Of a DNA stretch of 64,000 nucleotides, positions 31,986 through 40,799 are shown in pieces. The position numbers and the translations under genes were made by a program. The notes below the pieces were generated by a model. The model searched no databases. It was not told the origin of the DNA and saw only the letters and a list, made by a program, of their open reading frames with translations. The stretch spans positions 1-64,000 of the forward strand of contig NZ_CAMIBP010000012.1 in NCBI RefSeq assembly GCF_946223165.1, written 5' to 3'. Position 1 is the first letter of the stretch. Every line of letters starts with the position of its first letter. This DNA is from an uncultured Corynebacterium sp. GTDB taxonomy: Bacteria > Actinomycetota > Actinomycetes > Mycobacteriales > Mycobacteriaceae.

Positions 31986-33902
31986 GTGGCTACCGCTACC
32001 GCCACCCCGCCGGTCAAACATCCCGTTGATCAGGTCCCGCCCGCCCCCAAACTCGCCGCGCTCGGGCTCCAACACGTGCTCGCCTTTTACGCCGGCGCAG
32101 TCATCGTCCCGCTCCTCATCGCCAGCTCGCTGGGTTTAAGCACCGAGACCACCATCCACCTCATCAACGCGGACCTGCTCACCTGCGGAATCGCCACCTT
32201 GATCCAATCCGTGGGCATCGGCAAGCACGTGGGCGTGCGCCTGCCCATCATCCAAGGCGTCACCACCACGGCTGTGAGCCCGATTATCGCCATGGGACTA
32301 TCCGCCGGCGGCGCCGAGGCCTCGCTGCCCACCATCTATGGCTCCATCATCGTCGCCGGCCTCTTCACGTTCTTCGCCGCACCGCTGTTCGGAAAACTCC
32401 TCAAGTACTTCCCGCCGATCGTCACCGGCACCGTCCTGCTCGTCATGGGCACCTCGCTGTTGGCCGTCTCCGCCAATGACTTCATCAACTATGCCGAGGG
32501 CGTCCCCGCCGCCCGCGATCTGTTCTATGGCTTCGGCACCCTCACCGTCATCATCCTCGTGCAGCGCTTCTTCCGCGGCTTCATCGGCACACTCTCCGTC
32601 CTCATCGGCCTCATCCTCGGCACAGGCGTCGCACTTGCACTGGGCGACGCCTCCTTCTCCGAGGTGGGCCAGGCCGCAGCCTTCGGCATCACGACCCCGT
32701 TCTACTTCGGCGTCCCCCGTTTCGACGTCATGGCATGCCTATCCATGATCATCGTCATGATCATCACCATGGTGGAGACCACCGGCGATGTCTTCGCCAC
32801 GGGCGAGATCGTCCGCAAGCGCATCAAGCGCGTTGATATCGTCCGTGCCATCCGCGCCGACGGCCTGTCCACCCTCATCGGTGGCGTCATGAACTCCTTC
32901 CCCTACACCTGCTTCGCGCAAAACGTCGGCCTCGTCCGCCTGGCAGGCGTGAAGTCGCGCTGGGTGGCCGCCTGCGCTGCCGGCTTCATGATTATCCTCG
33001 GCCTGCTACCCAAGGCCGGCGCCATTGTCGCCGCGATCCCCTCCCCCGTCCTCGGCGGCGCCTCCCTGGCGCTGTTCGCCAACGTCGCCTGGGCGGGCCT
33101 ACAGACCATCGCCAAGACGGATCTCAACGATGGCCGCAACGCCACCATCGTCACCTCCGCGCTCGGCTTGGCCATGCTCGTGACCTTCAAGCCGGATGTC
33201 GCCTCCGCGTTCCCGTCGTGGGCGCAGATCTTCGTCTCCTCCGGCATGTCCATCGGCGCCATCACCGCCATCGCCCTCAACCTGCTGTTCTTCCACCTCG
33301 GCCGCCAGTCCGGCTCCGACGTCGCCCGCGTGGGCGGCAAGGGAATCACCCTGGATACTCTCAACGCGATGGACCGTGACGCCTTCGTCGCGGCGCTGCG
33401 CCCGCTGTTCAATAACGTGACCTACCCGCTGGAGACCGCCTGGGAGTCTCGCCCCTTCGCCACCGTGGGCGAGCTGCGCGAGGCCATTCAGGTCTCCGTC
33501 CTCACCGCGCCCGAGGCCCACAAGATAGAGCTCATCAACGACTACCCCGCCATGGACACGCTCCTGCTTGCCGATGCCGCCACCGCCGCGGAGATCTCCG
33601 CCGATCGCGGTTCCCTCGGCCTCGCCGATCTGGATGACGTCCAAACCCAACGCATCACCGAAGTGGCCGCCGCTTACCGCGAGCGCTTCGGCATGCCCTT
33701 CGTGGCCTATCTGGATACCAACGACACTGTCGAGCGCGTCATCGACGCCGGCGTGCGCCGCCTGGCCAACTCCGACGAGCAGGAGCACCGCGTCATCCTC
33801 ACCGAGATCCTGGAGATCGCCAACGACCGCTTCGATATCCTGCTGGCCGACGCCAACCCGGTTCGCCAGTCCTGGGAGCGTCGTTTTACCGAGGTGGACT
33901 AA
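31986..33902 (+). CDS. NCS2 purine/uracil permease fused to an OHCU-decarboxylase-like domain
   Basis: A 638-residue fusion. Residues about 22-440 are an NCS2 (xanthine/uric acid/uracil) permease: GLQHVLAFYAGAVIVP at 27, ETTGDVFATGE at 264 and QNVGLVRLAGVKSR at 312. Residues about 455-620 resemble UraD, which decarboxylates OHCU after uricase: AAYRERFGMPFVAYLDTND and a helical C-terminus. The family's catalytic HP(D/E)L reads DYPAM (Tyr520) and the S-x-x-E-Q motif reads SADRG, so the domain is probably not a normal decarboxylase and may be a sensor or coupling module. GTG 31986 has AGGAGG nine bases upstream. One CTTGCCGATGCCGCC copy lies at 33567. Confidence 0.8.
   Translation: MATATATPPVKHPVDQVPPAPKLAALGLQHVLAFYAGAVIVPLLIASSLGLSTETTIHLINADLLTCGIATLIQSVGIGKHVGVRLPIIQGVTTTAVSPIIAMGLSAGGAEASLPTIYGSIIVAGLFTFFAAPLFGKLLKYFPPIVTGTVLLVMGTSLLAVSANDFINYAEGVPAARDLFYGFGTLTVIILVQRFFRGFIGTLSVLIGLILGTGVALALGDASFSEVGQAAAFGITTPFYFGVPRFDVMACLSMIIVMIITMVETTGDVFATGEIVRKRIKRVDIVRAIRADGLSTLIGGVMNSFPYTCFAQNVGLVRLAGVKSRWVAACAAGFMIILGLLPKAGAIVAAIPSPVLGGASLALFANVAWAGLQTIAKTDLNDGRNATIVTSALGLAMLVTFKPDVASAFPSWAQIFVSSGMSIGAITAIALNLLFFHLGRQSGSDVARVGGKGITLDTLNAMDRDAFVAALRPLFNNVTYPLETAWESRPFATVGELREAIQVSVLTAPEAHKIELINDYPAMDTLLLADAATAAEISADRGSLGLADLDDVQTQRITEVAAAYRERFGMPFVAYLDTNDTVERVIDAGVRRLANSDEQEHRVILTEILEIANDRFDILLADANPVRQSWERRFTEVD
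33567..33581 (+). repeat. 15-mer CTTGCCGATGCCGCC, copy 3
   Basis: Exact copy in the permease-fusion gene, read as Leu-Ala-Asp-Ala-Ala. Confidence 0.8.
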
Positions 33903-33913
33903 ACCCCTCTCCC

Positions 33914-34083
33914 GGGCTCGCCACGGGCATCACCTTCAACGCCATCGCTTCGGCCGCCCGGAAGAGGTCGGCGCCCTCGTCGCCTTCCCGCTTTCGGATG
34001 ATGCCTCGTTCCTCAACGGCACCGTCGTTCCCATCAACGGCACCGTCGTCCCCATCGACGGCGGTCAGCACGCGATGTACTAA
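33914..34083 (+). pseudogene. Remnant of a short-chain dehydrogenase (SDR)
   Basis: The C-terminal end of an SDR enzyme: LATGITFNAIA in one frame, then after a deletion and frame change RFGRPEEVGALVAFPLSDDA and VPIDGGQHAMY to TAA 34083. The NGTVVPI segment is duplicated by a 21-bp tandem repeat (34015-34035 and 34036-34056). No start, no cofactor site. It is a decayed gene between the permease fusion and its terminator. Confidence 0.75.
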
Positions 34084-34093
34084 AACGCACTAC

Positions 34094-34136
34094 AGCTCCC
34101 CTTTCCACCGCCTTCGCGGTAGAGAGGGGAGCTTTT
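34094..34136 (+). terminator. Rho-independent terminator
   Basis: AGCTCCCCT (34094-34102) pairs with AGGGGAGCT (34125-34133), followed by TTT. It ends transcription from the permease/SDR side. Confidence 0.8.
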
Positions 34137-34198
34137 GTCGCATCGACATTTTCAGAAACTGCGGCCGTTGAGCCGCTGCAGAGCCTGGGATAGTTCAG

Positions 34199-34810
34199 TT
34201 AGCGCGGATCCTTCTCGCAGCCGACGCCGTCAGAGTTACCATCCAGCTTGCGCGGACCAGCAGTGTATCCCGGATCGGAGGGATAAATCGGACGCCCCAG
34301 TGCATTCCACACCGCGGTGCAGTTGGCGTAGTACGCGCCGGACGGCGCCGGGGCAACGGCCTGCTTGGTAGCGGGCGCCGGAGCGGGAGCAGGAGCAGGG
34401 GTCGGTGCAGGGGCCGGAGCCGGTGCCGGCGCAGGCGGATTCGGGATGATGCCCGGCAGCGGGTTGGCGATGATGCGCTGCTGCACAGCCCAGAACACAC
34501 CGACGGCGGCAGCACCCAGCAGGGCGATGACGCCGACCACGACACCGACGATGAGTCCGATGTTCACCGGTTCATCAGTCTCCGTGGTGGTCAGGATGAC
34601 TGGTTCAGTGGTCGGCGCTGCCATCGGCTCCGTGGTCGATTCGATAATCGGCATAGCCGGCTGCTCAGACTCCGGCGTCGATGCCAGGTCGGACGGAGCA
34701 ACGGTAACAACCGAAGCTTCGGAAGCAACGGGGACTTCCTCAGCGGCGGCAGGGTGGACAACAGCGACAGACACCGCTACCGCGGTGAGAAAAGAGAGAG
34801 ACTTCTTCAT
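34199..34810 (-). CDS. Secreted/anchored excalibur-domain protein
   Basis: A 203-residue envelope protein. A signal peptide (MKKSLSFLTAVAVSVAVVHP, cleavage after AAA) is followed by a Thr/Glu/Pro-rich stretch, a membrane helix about 84-109 (NIGLIVGVVVGVIALLGAAA), a Pro-Ala repeat linker (APAPAPAP) and the excalibur calcium-binding domain: YYANCTAVWNALGRPIY ... GYTAGPRKLDGNSDGVGCEK with the DxDxDG-like core DGNSDGVGCE. It probably binds calcium at the cell surface. CATAAT seven bases before ATG 34810 suggests a leaderless mRNA. Confidence 0.85.
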   Translation of the reverse strand: MKKSLSFLTAVAVSVAVVHPAAAEEVPVASEASVVTVAPSDLASTPESEQPAMPIIESTTEPMAAPTTEPVILTTTETDEPVNIGLIVGVVVGVIALLGAAAVGVFWAVQQRIIANPLPGIIPNPPAPAPAPAPAPTPAPAPAPAPATKQAVAPAPSGAYYANCTAVWNALGRPIYPSDPGYTAGPRKLDGNSDGVGCEKDPR

Positions 34811-34910
34811 GCCCACGATTATGTGGGTGCGCTGCCGTTTTCTTGAAATCCCCAGCTCCCACGCCACACAGAACACAGAACACAGAACACACCGCACTCC
34901 GTCTCAGCTC

Positions 34911-35561
34911 TTAGCCCGCGAAGTGCACATCGATGACGGCATCCGGATCGATACCAGTGATGATGCCCTCATAGAAGTCGATGGCCTGCTCCTCCAACAG
35001 CTCGCGGTTCTGCGTAAGCTGCTTGTTTTTCTCATCGTCATTGAGGACTTCGGTCACCGCAGCCGCGGCATCAATATCGTCGGTGAGGATCGACAAAACG
35101 CCATTGTCCTCAATGACCGTTTCAAAATGCTCATCCGAGTGTCCGATGAATATGAATTCAGGAACATCCACGCGGTAAGCGTGCTCCCCGGTCGAGACGA
35201 CGCGGACGTCCGTGCCTTCGATTCCCAGCTTGGCCTTGTAGTCATACTGGATAAGCTGCGTGCGCTCCGACCACGGGACATCGAACTTCCACAGCTTGGC
35301 TTCCTTATCCGTCCGGTGCAGCCCTTGAATACCCAGGCTCACCAACACCACTTGTTCCTCACGACTTATTGCCTGGATCACCTTGGAATCCGTGGACTCC
35401 GTCACCGTGGTGATGGGGTCCTGGAGCGCCTCCCGCAGCTTGTATCCACCTACGCCGAGGACGGCGACGGCCAGCAGCAGCAAGATGAGCAGTACCGCTA
35501 CCACCTGCTTGAGCGGATTCCGGGTGGCCTTCGCGTGAGTCGCATCATAAGGGCTGGGCAT
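34911..35561 (-). CDS. DUF4230 membrane protein
   Basis: A 216-residue protein with one N-terminal membrane helix (VVAVLLILLLLAVAVLGVGG, about 22-42) and a DUF4230-type extracellular domain (VIQAISREEQVVLVSLGIQG ... RVVSTGEHAYRVDVPEFIFI). The function of the family is unknown. ATG 35561 has AAAGGGG at a good distance. It stands between the excalibur gene and tRNA-Leu. Confidence 0.75.
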   Translation of the reverse strand: MPSPYDATHAKATRNPLKQVVAVLLILLLLAVAVLGVGGYKLREALQDPITTVTESTDSKVIQAISREEQVVLVSLGIQGLHRTDKEAKLWKFDVPWSERTQLIQYDYKAKLGIEGTDVRVVSTGEHAYRVDVPEFIFIGHSDEHFETVIEDNGVLSILTDDIDAAAAVTEVLNDDEKNKQLTQNRELLEEQAIDFYEGIITGIDPDAVIDVHFAG

Positions 35562-35715
35562 CGAAACCCCTTTCTGGTCAACGGACGCGGCAACATTATT
35601 CGCAGCCGCACCATGTACAGCGCCGCGGTCATAACGTTCATTCCCGCGCCTCCTGCCCACACAACTGGGGACATGAGAAAAGGCCACCCAACCTCGTCAG
35701 ATAGCCTTTACAGTG

Positions 35716-35797
35716 TGCGCCCGGGGAGACTTGAACTCCCACGCCATAAGACACTAGAACCTAAATCTAGCGCGTCTGCCAATTCCGCCACGGGCGC
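35716..35797 (-). tRNA. tRNA-Leu (anticodon TAG)
   Basis: Read on the minus strand from GCGCCCG at 35797. Acceptor GCGCCCG/CGGGCGC, anticodon stem CTAGA/TCTAG with loop TTTAGGT, a variable arm (TGTCTTATGGCG) of class II type, and TTCAAGT in the T loop. Discriminator A; CCA is not encoded. About 82 bases. Confidence 0.95.
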
Positions 35798-35911
35798 GCG
35801 AGTGCCGTCCCGCATTCACAAGCGGCACTTCGGATTAGAAGCTTAGCAAGCCACATGCCAACGGTACTAACCGGCGGTCCCGCCCGGGGGAGATCCAACT
35901 TTTGGAGGAAG

Positions 35912-36412
35912 ATGAGTAGGCTATACGGCGTGAGCAACAACGAATCGTCGGCCCAACCCGCCCCCAAGCGGCGCGCGTCCATCAAGGTCAGGTGGTGGCA
36001 TATCCTCCTGATCGCGGTGACCGTGGTGTCCTTCTTAGGGCTCGCATGGTGGCAGTGGACCCGATTCCGATCGGGCTCCGGCACCTTTCAGAACTTAGGA
36101 TATGCCTTCCAATGGCCTCTCTTCGCTGCCTTCGTCGTCTACGCATACCGCACCGGGGTGCACTACGAAAATGAGCGCATTGATGCCGAAAACCAAGCCT
36201 TGGACGCAGGCGACGACACTTTTGAATACGTCTCACTCCGCGAGGTCCGCCACGGCAAGGTGACGAAGATCGACGAGAGCTTCCTCCCCCAGCGCCCGCA
36301 GGTCAACGTGGAGGAATTCAACGCCCTCAACGTCCAGCGCCGCCGGACCACGGCCGACGGCGACATCGACGTGGAAGGGCCCGGTGCTCCAGAACCCCCG
36401 GCGACGCGCTAG
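35912..36412 (+). CDS. Hypothetical two-helix membrane protein
   Basis: A 166-residue protein with two membrane segments (IKVRWWHILLIAVTVVSFLG and NLGYAFQWPLFAAFVVYAYR) and a charged cytoplasmic C-terminus (REVRHGKVTKIDESFLPQRP). It precedes a DUF3817 gene by 62 bases, a pair commonly found in corynebacteria. ATG 35912 is preferred for its GGAGGA site; GTG 35930 in the same frame is a possible alternative. Function unknown. Confidence 0.75.
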   Translation: MSRLYGVSNNESSAQPAPKRRASIKVRWWHILLIAVTVVSFLGLAWWQWTRFRSGSGTFQNLGYAFQWPLFAAFVVYAYRTGVHYENERIDAENQALDAGDDTFEYVSLREVRHGKVTKIDESFLPQRPQVNVEEFNALNVQRRRTTADGDIDVEGPGAPEPPATR

Positions 36413-36474
36413 CCCGTATCTGCCCCACCCTTTATGTTATTCATCAGACCAGAGTTTTTGAGGAAAGAGTTTTT

Positions 36475-36822
36475 ATGACTACCACCGTTCACCCCGACCG
36501 CCAAGCACGCGTGAAGACGGCGCTCAACATCTTTTCCGTCATGGCGTGGATCACCGGTGTTTTCCTGCTCGCGCTCGTGGTGCGCATGGTGTGCCAGTAC
36601 ATCCTCAAGCTGGACATTCCGGAGTGGGCCACCTGGATCGCGATCGCTCACGGCTGGGTCTACATCGGTTACGTCATCTCCGTCATGAATCTGGGCATGA
36701 AGGCGCTGTGGCCGTTTAGCCGCATCCTCGGCACCGCGCTGGCCGGCGTGGTCCCCTTCTTCTCCTTCTTCATGGAGGCATCCCGCCGCAAGCAGGTGAA
36801 GGAAGAGTTCCAGCTGTCCTAA
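36475..36822 (+). CDS. DUF3817 integral membrane protein
   Basis: A 115-residue protein with three membrane helices of the DUF3817 family: FSVMAWITGVFLLALVVRMV, then AIAHGWVYIGYVISVMNLGM with the conserved HGW, and ILGTALAGVVPFFSFFMEA. Family members also occur fused to transporters; the role is unknown. GAGGAAAGAG before ATG 36475 serves as RBS. It is followed by a strong terminator. Confidence 0.85.
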   Translation: MTTTVHPDRQARVKTALNIFSVMAWITGVFLLALVVRMVCQYILKLDIPEWATWIAIAHGWVYIGYVISVMNLGMKALWPFSRILGTALAGVVPFFSFFMEASRRKQVKEEFQLS

Positions 36823-36853
36823 AACCGCCAGCCGATGCTGGCGCGAAGCGCTG

Positions 36854-36882
36854 TCAGGGCCGCCCGCTATGGGCGGCCCTGA
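36854..36882. terminator. Bidirectional terminator
   Basis: TCAGGGCCGCCC (36854-36865) pairs perfectly with GGGCGGCCCTGA (36871-36882), then CCTGTTTT on the plus strand. It separates the convergent DUF3817 and rdgB genes. Confidence 0.85.
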
Positions 36883-36888
36883 CCTGTT

Positions 36889-37500
36889 TTAGACCTGCTG
36901 TGCCAGACGGGCGAGCACCTCGGTGAGCTGCGCGAGTGCGCGGCCGCGGTGCGACACCGCGTTCTTCTCCTCGGGGCTCATCTCGGCCGAAGAACGCTCC
37001 TCGCCTTCAGGTTGGAATAGCGGGTCGTAGCCGAAACCGTTGGCACCCTGCGGTGCGCGCAAGAGGTGACCCGGCCAGCGGCCCTCCACCACGTGCTCTT
37101 GGCCGTCCGGTGTCACAAGAGCACACACGGACACGAAGGCAGCGCCGCGGCGGGAGTCCGGCACGTGGGACATCTGGCCTAGGAGCAACTCGTTGTTGGC
37201 CGCGTCGTCGCCGTGTCGACCGGACCAACGCGCGGAGAGCACGCCCGGCATGCCGTTGAGCTCGTCGACCGCGATACCGGAGTCGTCGGCGAGGGTGGCT
37301 AGCCCGGTGTGTGCCACACCGGCGCGGGCCTTAATGAGGGCGTTGTCGGCAAAGGTGCGCCCGTCCTCGACGGGTTCGTCGTACGAGGGGGCATCGGCCA
37401 GCGAGAGCACCTCGATGCCCTCGATGCCGGCGTCGGCGAGGATGCGCTCCAGCTCCGCGAGCTTCTTCTTATTGTTGGAAGCGACGAGGAGCTTTACCAT
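36889..37500 (-). CDS. rdgB: dITP/XTP pyrophosphatase (RdgB/HAM1)
   Basis: Hydrolyses non-canonical purine nucleoside triphosphates to prevent their incorporation. 203 residues; LLVASNNKKKLAELERIL at the start (SNN-K substrate site), TLADDSGIAVDELNGMPGV with the catalytic Asp pair, and GYDPLF plus SHRGRAL near the end. It overlaps the end of rph by seven bases, the usual actinobacterial pairing. Confidence 0.95.
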   Translation of the reverse strand: MVKLLVASNNKKKLAELERILADAGIEGIEVLSLADAPSYDEPVEDGRTFADNALIKARAGVAHTGLATLADDSGIAVDELNGMPGVLSARWSGRHGDDAANNELLLGQMSHVPDSRRGAAFVSVCALVTPDGQEHVVEGRWPGHLLRAPQGANGFGYDPLFQPEGEERSSAEMSPEEKNAVSHRGRALAQLTEVLARLAQQV

Positions 37501-38222
37501 CCCAGGGCCGCCTTCTGGGCCTCGATGAGCTGGTAGCAGCCCTTCTCCGCGAGGTCGAGCATCTCATTGAGCTCGGTGCGGCCGAACAGGCCGTGCTCGC
37601 CGGTTCCCTGGATTTCCACAAAGTTGCCGGAGGACTGCATGACGACGTTAAGGTCGACCTCCGCGCGGGAATCCTCCTCGTAAGGCAGGTCGAGAGACGG
37701 GCGGCCGTCGATAATGCCGACGGAGACCGCGGCGATCGGATCGAGCAGCGGCTCACCCGGGACGACGCCCTCGTTCTTCAGGAACTCGATAGCGTCCGCA
37801 AGCGCCACGTAGGCGCCGGTGATGGAGGCAGTGCGGGTGCCGCCGTCGGCCTGGAGGACATCGCAGTCGAGCTGAATGGTGTTCTCACCCAGCTCACCCA
37901 GATCGACCGCGGCGCGCAGGGAGCGGCCCACGAGGCGGGAAATCTCGTGCGTGCGGCCCTTGACCTTGCCCTTCATGGACTCGCGCGCGTTGCGCTCCAG
38001 CGTCGCGGCCGGAAGCATGGCGTACTCGGCGGTCAGCCAGCCCTCGCCGGAGTCCTTCTTGAAGCGCGGCACGCCGAACTCCACGGACGCGGTGCACATA
38101 ACACGGGTGTTGCCGAACTCGACGAGCACGGAGCCGGCCGGGTTCGTGGTGAAATTGCGGGTAATACGGACGGGGCGCAGTTCATCGAGGGCGCGGCCAT
38201 CCGCGCGGCGGAAATCAGACAT
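37494..38222 (-). CDS. rph: Ribonuclease PH
   Basis: Phosphorolytic 3'-5' exonuclease that trims tRNA 3' ends. 242 residues from ATG 38222 (RADGRALDELRPVRITRNF), with GSVLVEFGNTRVMCTASVE and DVLQADGGTRTASITGAYVA, the phosphate and active-site segments. A GTG nine bases upstream in frame would add three residues. Coupled to rdgB. Confidence 0.95.
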   Translation of the reverse strand: MSDFRRADGRALDELRPVRITRNFTTNPAGSVLVEFGNTRVMCTASVEFGVPRFKKDSGEGWLTAEYAMLPAATLERNARESMKGKVKGRTHEISRLVGRSLRAAVDLGELGENTIQLDCDVLQADGGTRTASITGAYVALADAIEFLKNEGVVPGEPLLDPIAAVSVGIIDGRPSLDLPYEEDSRAEVDLNVVMQSSGNFVEIQGTGEHGLFGRTELNEMLDLAEKGCYQLIEAQKAALGW

Positions 38223-38334
38223 GCGTTCCACCCTACCCGCACGTCGATCCCCTCGTGCAGATGCATAAGTGCCAAAGAGGAGCCCAATTTTCGCTTTCGG
38301 GCCGCTCCATTAGCACTCGGTCCAGTGCGTTGGC

Positions 38335-38360
38335 ACTGATGCAGGTTACTGATGCAGGTT
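38335..38360. repeat. 13-bp perfect tandem duplication
   Basis: ACTGATGCAGGTT twice in a row, in the gap between rph and the metallo-hydrolase stop. No function is evident. Confidence 0.8.
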
Positions 38361-38374
38361 ACGGACAAGCCGGC

Positions 38375-39145
38375 CTAGAAATCGAACTCCATGTCCGGCT
38401 GACCGAGGATGATCTCCCCGGAAAACTCGGCGCGGGCGGCAGCCAAGGTAGCCTCTGCATCGCCCCACGGCTGCAAGTGAACGAGCACGAGCTTCCTCAC
38501 GCCGGCCTGGGCGGCGAGGCGGCCGGCTTCCGCACCAGACATGTGCATATTGGGGGCCTTGCCCTCGCTGGACTCGCCCCAGGCGGCCTCACACAGGAAG
38601 ACGTCCGCGTCCTGGGCCGCCGGGATGAGGCCTTCGGTGTACGCCGAGTCCGCGGAGTAGGCGACGATGGCACCGGTGCGGGGGTCCTCGACGCGCAGCG
38701 CATAGGTCTCCACCGGGTGAATGGCACGGAACGGGGTCATGTAGACGCGGTCCACCAACTCACGCTTGCCGTGCTCCCACGCGGAGAACGCGAAGGTATC
38801 GGACATATCATCCACACCATTGGGCTGGTCGTCTGAGGACAGGCGCCCTAGGTGCGTGGGCGTGGCCTGCGGACCAAAGCAGTAGTTGCGGGACTGGGCC
38901 GGGGCCTCGGGGTGGAAGCGACGCCACACCATGAGCGACGGGAAGTCGAGGCTGTGATCCGCGTGAAGGTGGCTAAACGTCACGTGAGCGTGGCAGGGAT
39001 CCTGGTGGCGCTGCAGCTGAGCCAGCGTGCCGGGGCCCATGTCCATAACGATGGAAGGGGCGTCTTCAAAAGACAGGAGGTAGCCGGACGCCGCGTTGCC
39101 GGGCACGGGCACGCTGCCCGAGCAACCAAGAATGGTCAACTTCAT
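38375..39145 (-). CDS. MBL-fold metallo-hydrolase (RNase Z/cyclic phosphodiesterase-like)
   Basis: A 256-residue beta-lactamase-fold hydrolase. TFSHLHADHSLDFPSL carries the HxHxDH metal motif; IVAYSADSAYTEG, FLCEAAWGES, HMSGAEAGRLAAQAGV and LVHLQPWGD supply further ligands in the order seen in RNase Z-like enzymes. It is regularly found between murI and rph in actinobacteria; substrate is unknown. ATG 39145 matches the family start MKLTILGCSGSVP. Confidence 0.88.
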   Translation of the reverse strand: MKLTILGCSGSVPVPGNAASGYLLSFEDAPSIVMDMGPGTLAQLQRHQDPCHAHVTFSHLHADHSLDFPSLMVWRRFHPEAPAQSRNYCFGPQATPTHLGRLSSDDQPNGVDDMSDTFAFSAWEHGKRELVDRVYMTPFRAIHPVETYALRVEDPRTGAIVAYSADSAYTEGLIPAAQDADVFLCEAAWGESSEGKAPNMHMSGAEAGRLAAQAGVRKLVLVHLQPWGDAEATLAAARAEFSGEIILGQPDMEFDF

Positions 39146-39212
39146 GGGGACCATCGTTCCACGAATCCGGGGAAAATGCGCGTTTTCTCCAGGTTTGGGA
39201 GGAAAAAGCTGT

Positions 39213-40016
39213 CTATGCCGAAATGTGGTTGAACTCACCGGGGCTGCGGCCGAGGAAGCGCGAGGCCAGCCGGTTGAAGATCTCCGGATCACCCGTGGAC
39301 TCGAAGACCAAGCTCGGCACGTTGCCCTCGGGGGCCAACATATCGGCCTCGGTGAGGATGCGCAGGACGTCCTTCGCTGTCTCCTCGGCCGAGGAGACGA
39401 GGGTGACGTTATCCCCCACGGCCAGCTGGATGACGCCGGAGAGCAGCGGGTAGTGCGTGCATCCAAGCACGAGGGTGTCCACGCCTTGGGCCTGCAGCGG
39501 CGAGAGGTAGTTCTCCGCTAGGCCCAAAATCTGGCGACCCGAGGTGATACCGCGCTCCACGAAAGGTACGAAGTCCGGGCACGCGACGGCGTGGGCCTCC
39601 ACAGAGGGATTGACGGCGAAGAGGTCCTGGTAGGCGCCAGAGTTCACGGTGCCTTGTGTGCCGATGACTCCGATCTTGCCGTTGCGCGTCGTGGAGATGG
39701 CGCGGCGCACGGCTGGGCGGATGACCTCGACAACGGGAATGTCATAGCGCTCGCGCGCGTCATGCAGGAACGCCGCGGTGGCGGTGTTGCACGCGATAAC
39801 GAGCATCTTGCATCCCTGCTCCACCAGCTGATCCGCGATAGCGGTCGACAGCTCGCGGACCTCGGCGATGGGGCGGGGGCCGTAGGGACCGTTTTTCGTG
39901 TCACCGAGGTAGAAAATGGACTCCTGCGGCAGCTGGTCCATGATGGTGCGCGCGACGGTGAGGCCGCCCACCCCTGAATCGAAGACTCCAATGGGCGCAC
40001 TGGGATCGGTGATCAT
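39213..40016 (-). CDS. murI: Glutamate racemase
   Basis: Makes D-glutamate for peptidoglycan. 267 residues; IGVFDSGVGGLTVARTI at the start, catalytic Cys in VIACNTATAAF and the second Cys in LVLGCTHYPLL; YLGDTKNGPYGPR is the usual substrate loop. The start overlaps the rhomboid stop by four bases, so the two are translationally coupled. Confidence 0.96.
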   Translation of the reverse strand: MITDPSAPIGVFDSGVGGLTVARTIMDQLPQESIFYLGDTKNGPYGPRPIAEVRELSTAIADQLVEQGCKMLVIACNTATAAFLHDARERYDIPVVEVIRPAVRRAISTTRNGKIGVIGTQGTVNSGAYQDLFAVNPSVEAHAVACPDFVPFVERGITSGRQILGLAENYLSPLQAQGVDTLVLGCTHYPLLSGVIQLAVGDNVTLVSSAEETAKDVLRILTEADMLAPEGNVPSLVFESTGDPEIFNRLASRFLGRSPGEFNHISA

Positions 40017-40735
40017 GCGTTCGCCTTCTTCAGCGCGCGAACCGGGTCATCCGAGGTGATGGTCATGCCCGCGAGAATGCCGCCGATGGCGCCAAAGAGG
40101 TGCCCCTGCCAGCTCACGCCGGAGTCCGTAGGCAGGACGCCCCAGACGAGACCGGAGTAGGCAAAGGCAAGGATGATGCCGGTGAGAGTCTGCGTCAACG
40201 AGCGATTAAAGATGCCGCGGACGATGAGGTACGCGAGCCAGCCGTAGATCATGCCGGAGGCGCCAATGTGCAGCGTGCCCGGGCCGCCGAGGAGCCAGGT
40301 ACCGATGCCCGCGACGAGCATGACAATGGTGGAGACTTCCCAGAACGCGCGGCGCCCCGAGAGACCCACGATGAAACAGAAGACAGCGCCCGGGATGGAG
40401 TTGCCGATAAGGTGCTCCCAATTGGCGTGGAGCAGTGGAGCAAAGAAGATGCCCCAGATGCCGGAGAAGTCGAGCGGGCGAATACCGAAGCTGGCCAGGC
40501 TGCCACCAAACAGGATGACGTTGACGATGTGGACGGCCCAGATAACCACGAGGTAGCCGATGGCGAAGGTCAGACCCGAGCGGATGCGGCCGGAACGGGT
40601 GTAGTTAGCCGAGTCGCCCCTGTTGACGCGCTGCGGGGGCAGGTTGGAACCCGGCATGCCAGAAGGCATGCCGGACATGCCGGGTGTGCCGGAGGAACCG
40701 GAATAGGTGTAGTTGTAAGATCCGCTCGAAGTCAT
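40013..40735 (-). CDS. Rhomboid-family intramembrane serine protease
   Basis: A 240-residue protein with a Gly/Ser/Pro-rich cytoplasmic N-terminus (about 1-45) and six membrane helices. The catalytic Ser lies in HIGASGMIYGWLAYL (GASG) and the His in SWQGHLFGAIGGILAG; HANWEHLIGNSIPG is the HxxxN motif. It cleaves membrane proteins within the bilayer. Part of the clpS-DUF2017-P1 peptidase-rhomboid-murI cluster. Confidence 0.92.
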   Translation of the reverse strand: MTSSGSYNYTYSGSSGTPGMSGMPSGMPGSNLPPQRVNRGDSANYTRSGRIRSGLTFAIGYLVVIWAVHIVNVILFGGSLASFGIRPLDFSGIWGIFFAPLLHANWEHLIGNSIPGAVFCFIVGLSGRRAFWEVSTIVMLVAGIGTWLLGGPGTLHIGASGMIYGWLAYLIVRGIFNRSLTQTLTGIILAFAYSGLVWGVLPTDSGVSWQGHLFGAIGGILAGMTITSDDPVRALKKANA

Positions 40736-40799
40736 AATGGCACCAACACTACTAGCTCACCGGGCATTTCGTCCGGCGAGACCGGCGAGTTCTCAGCGC

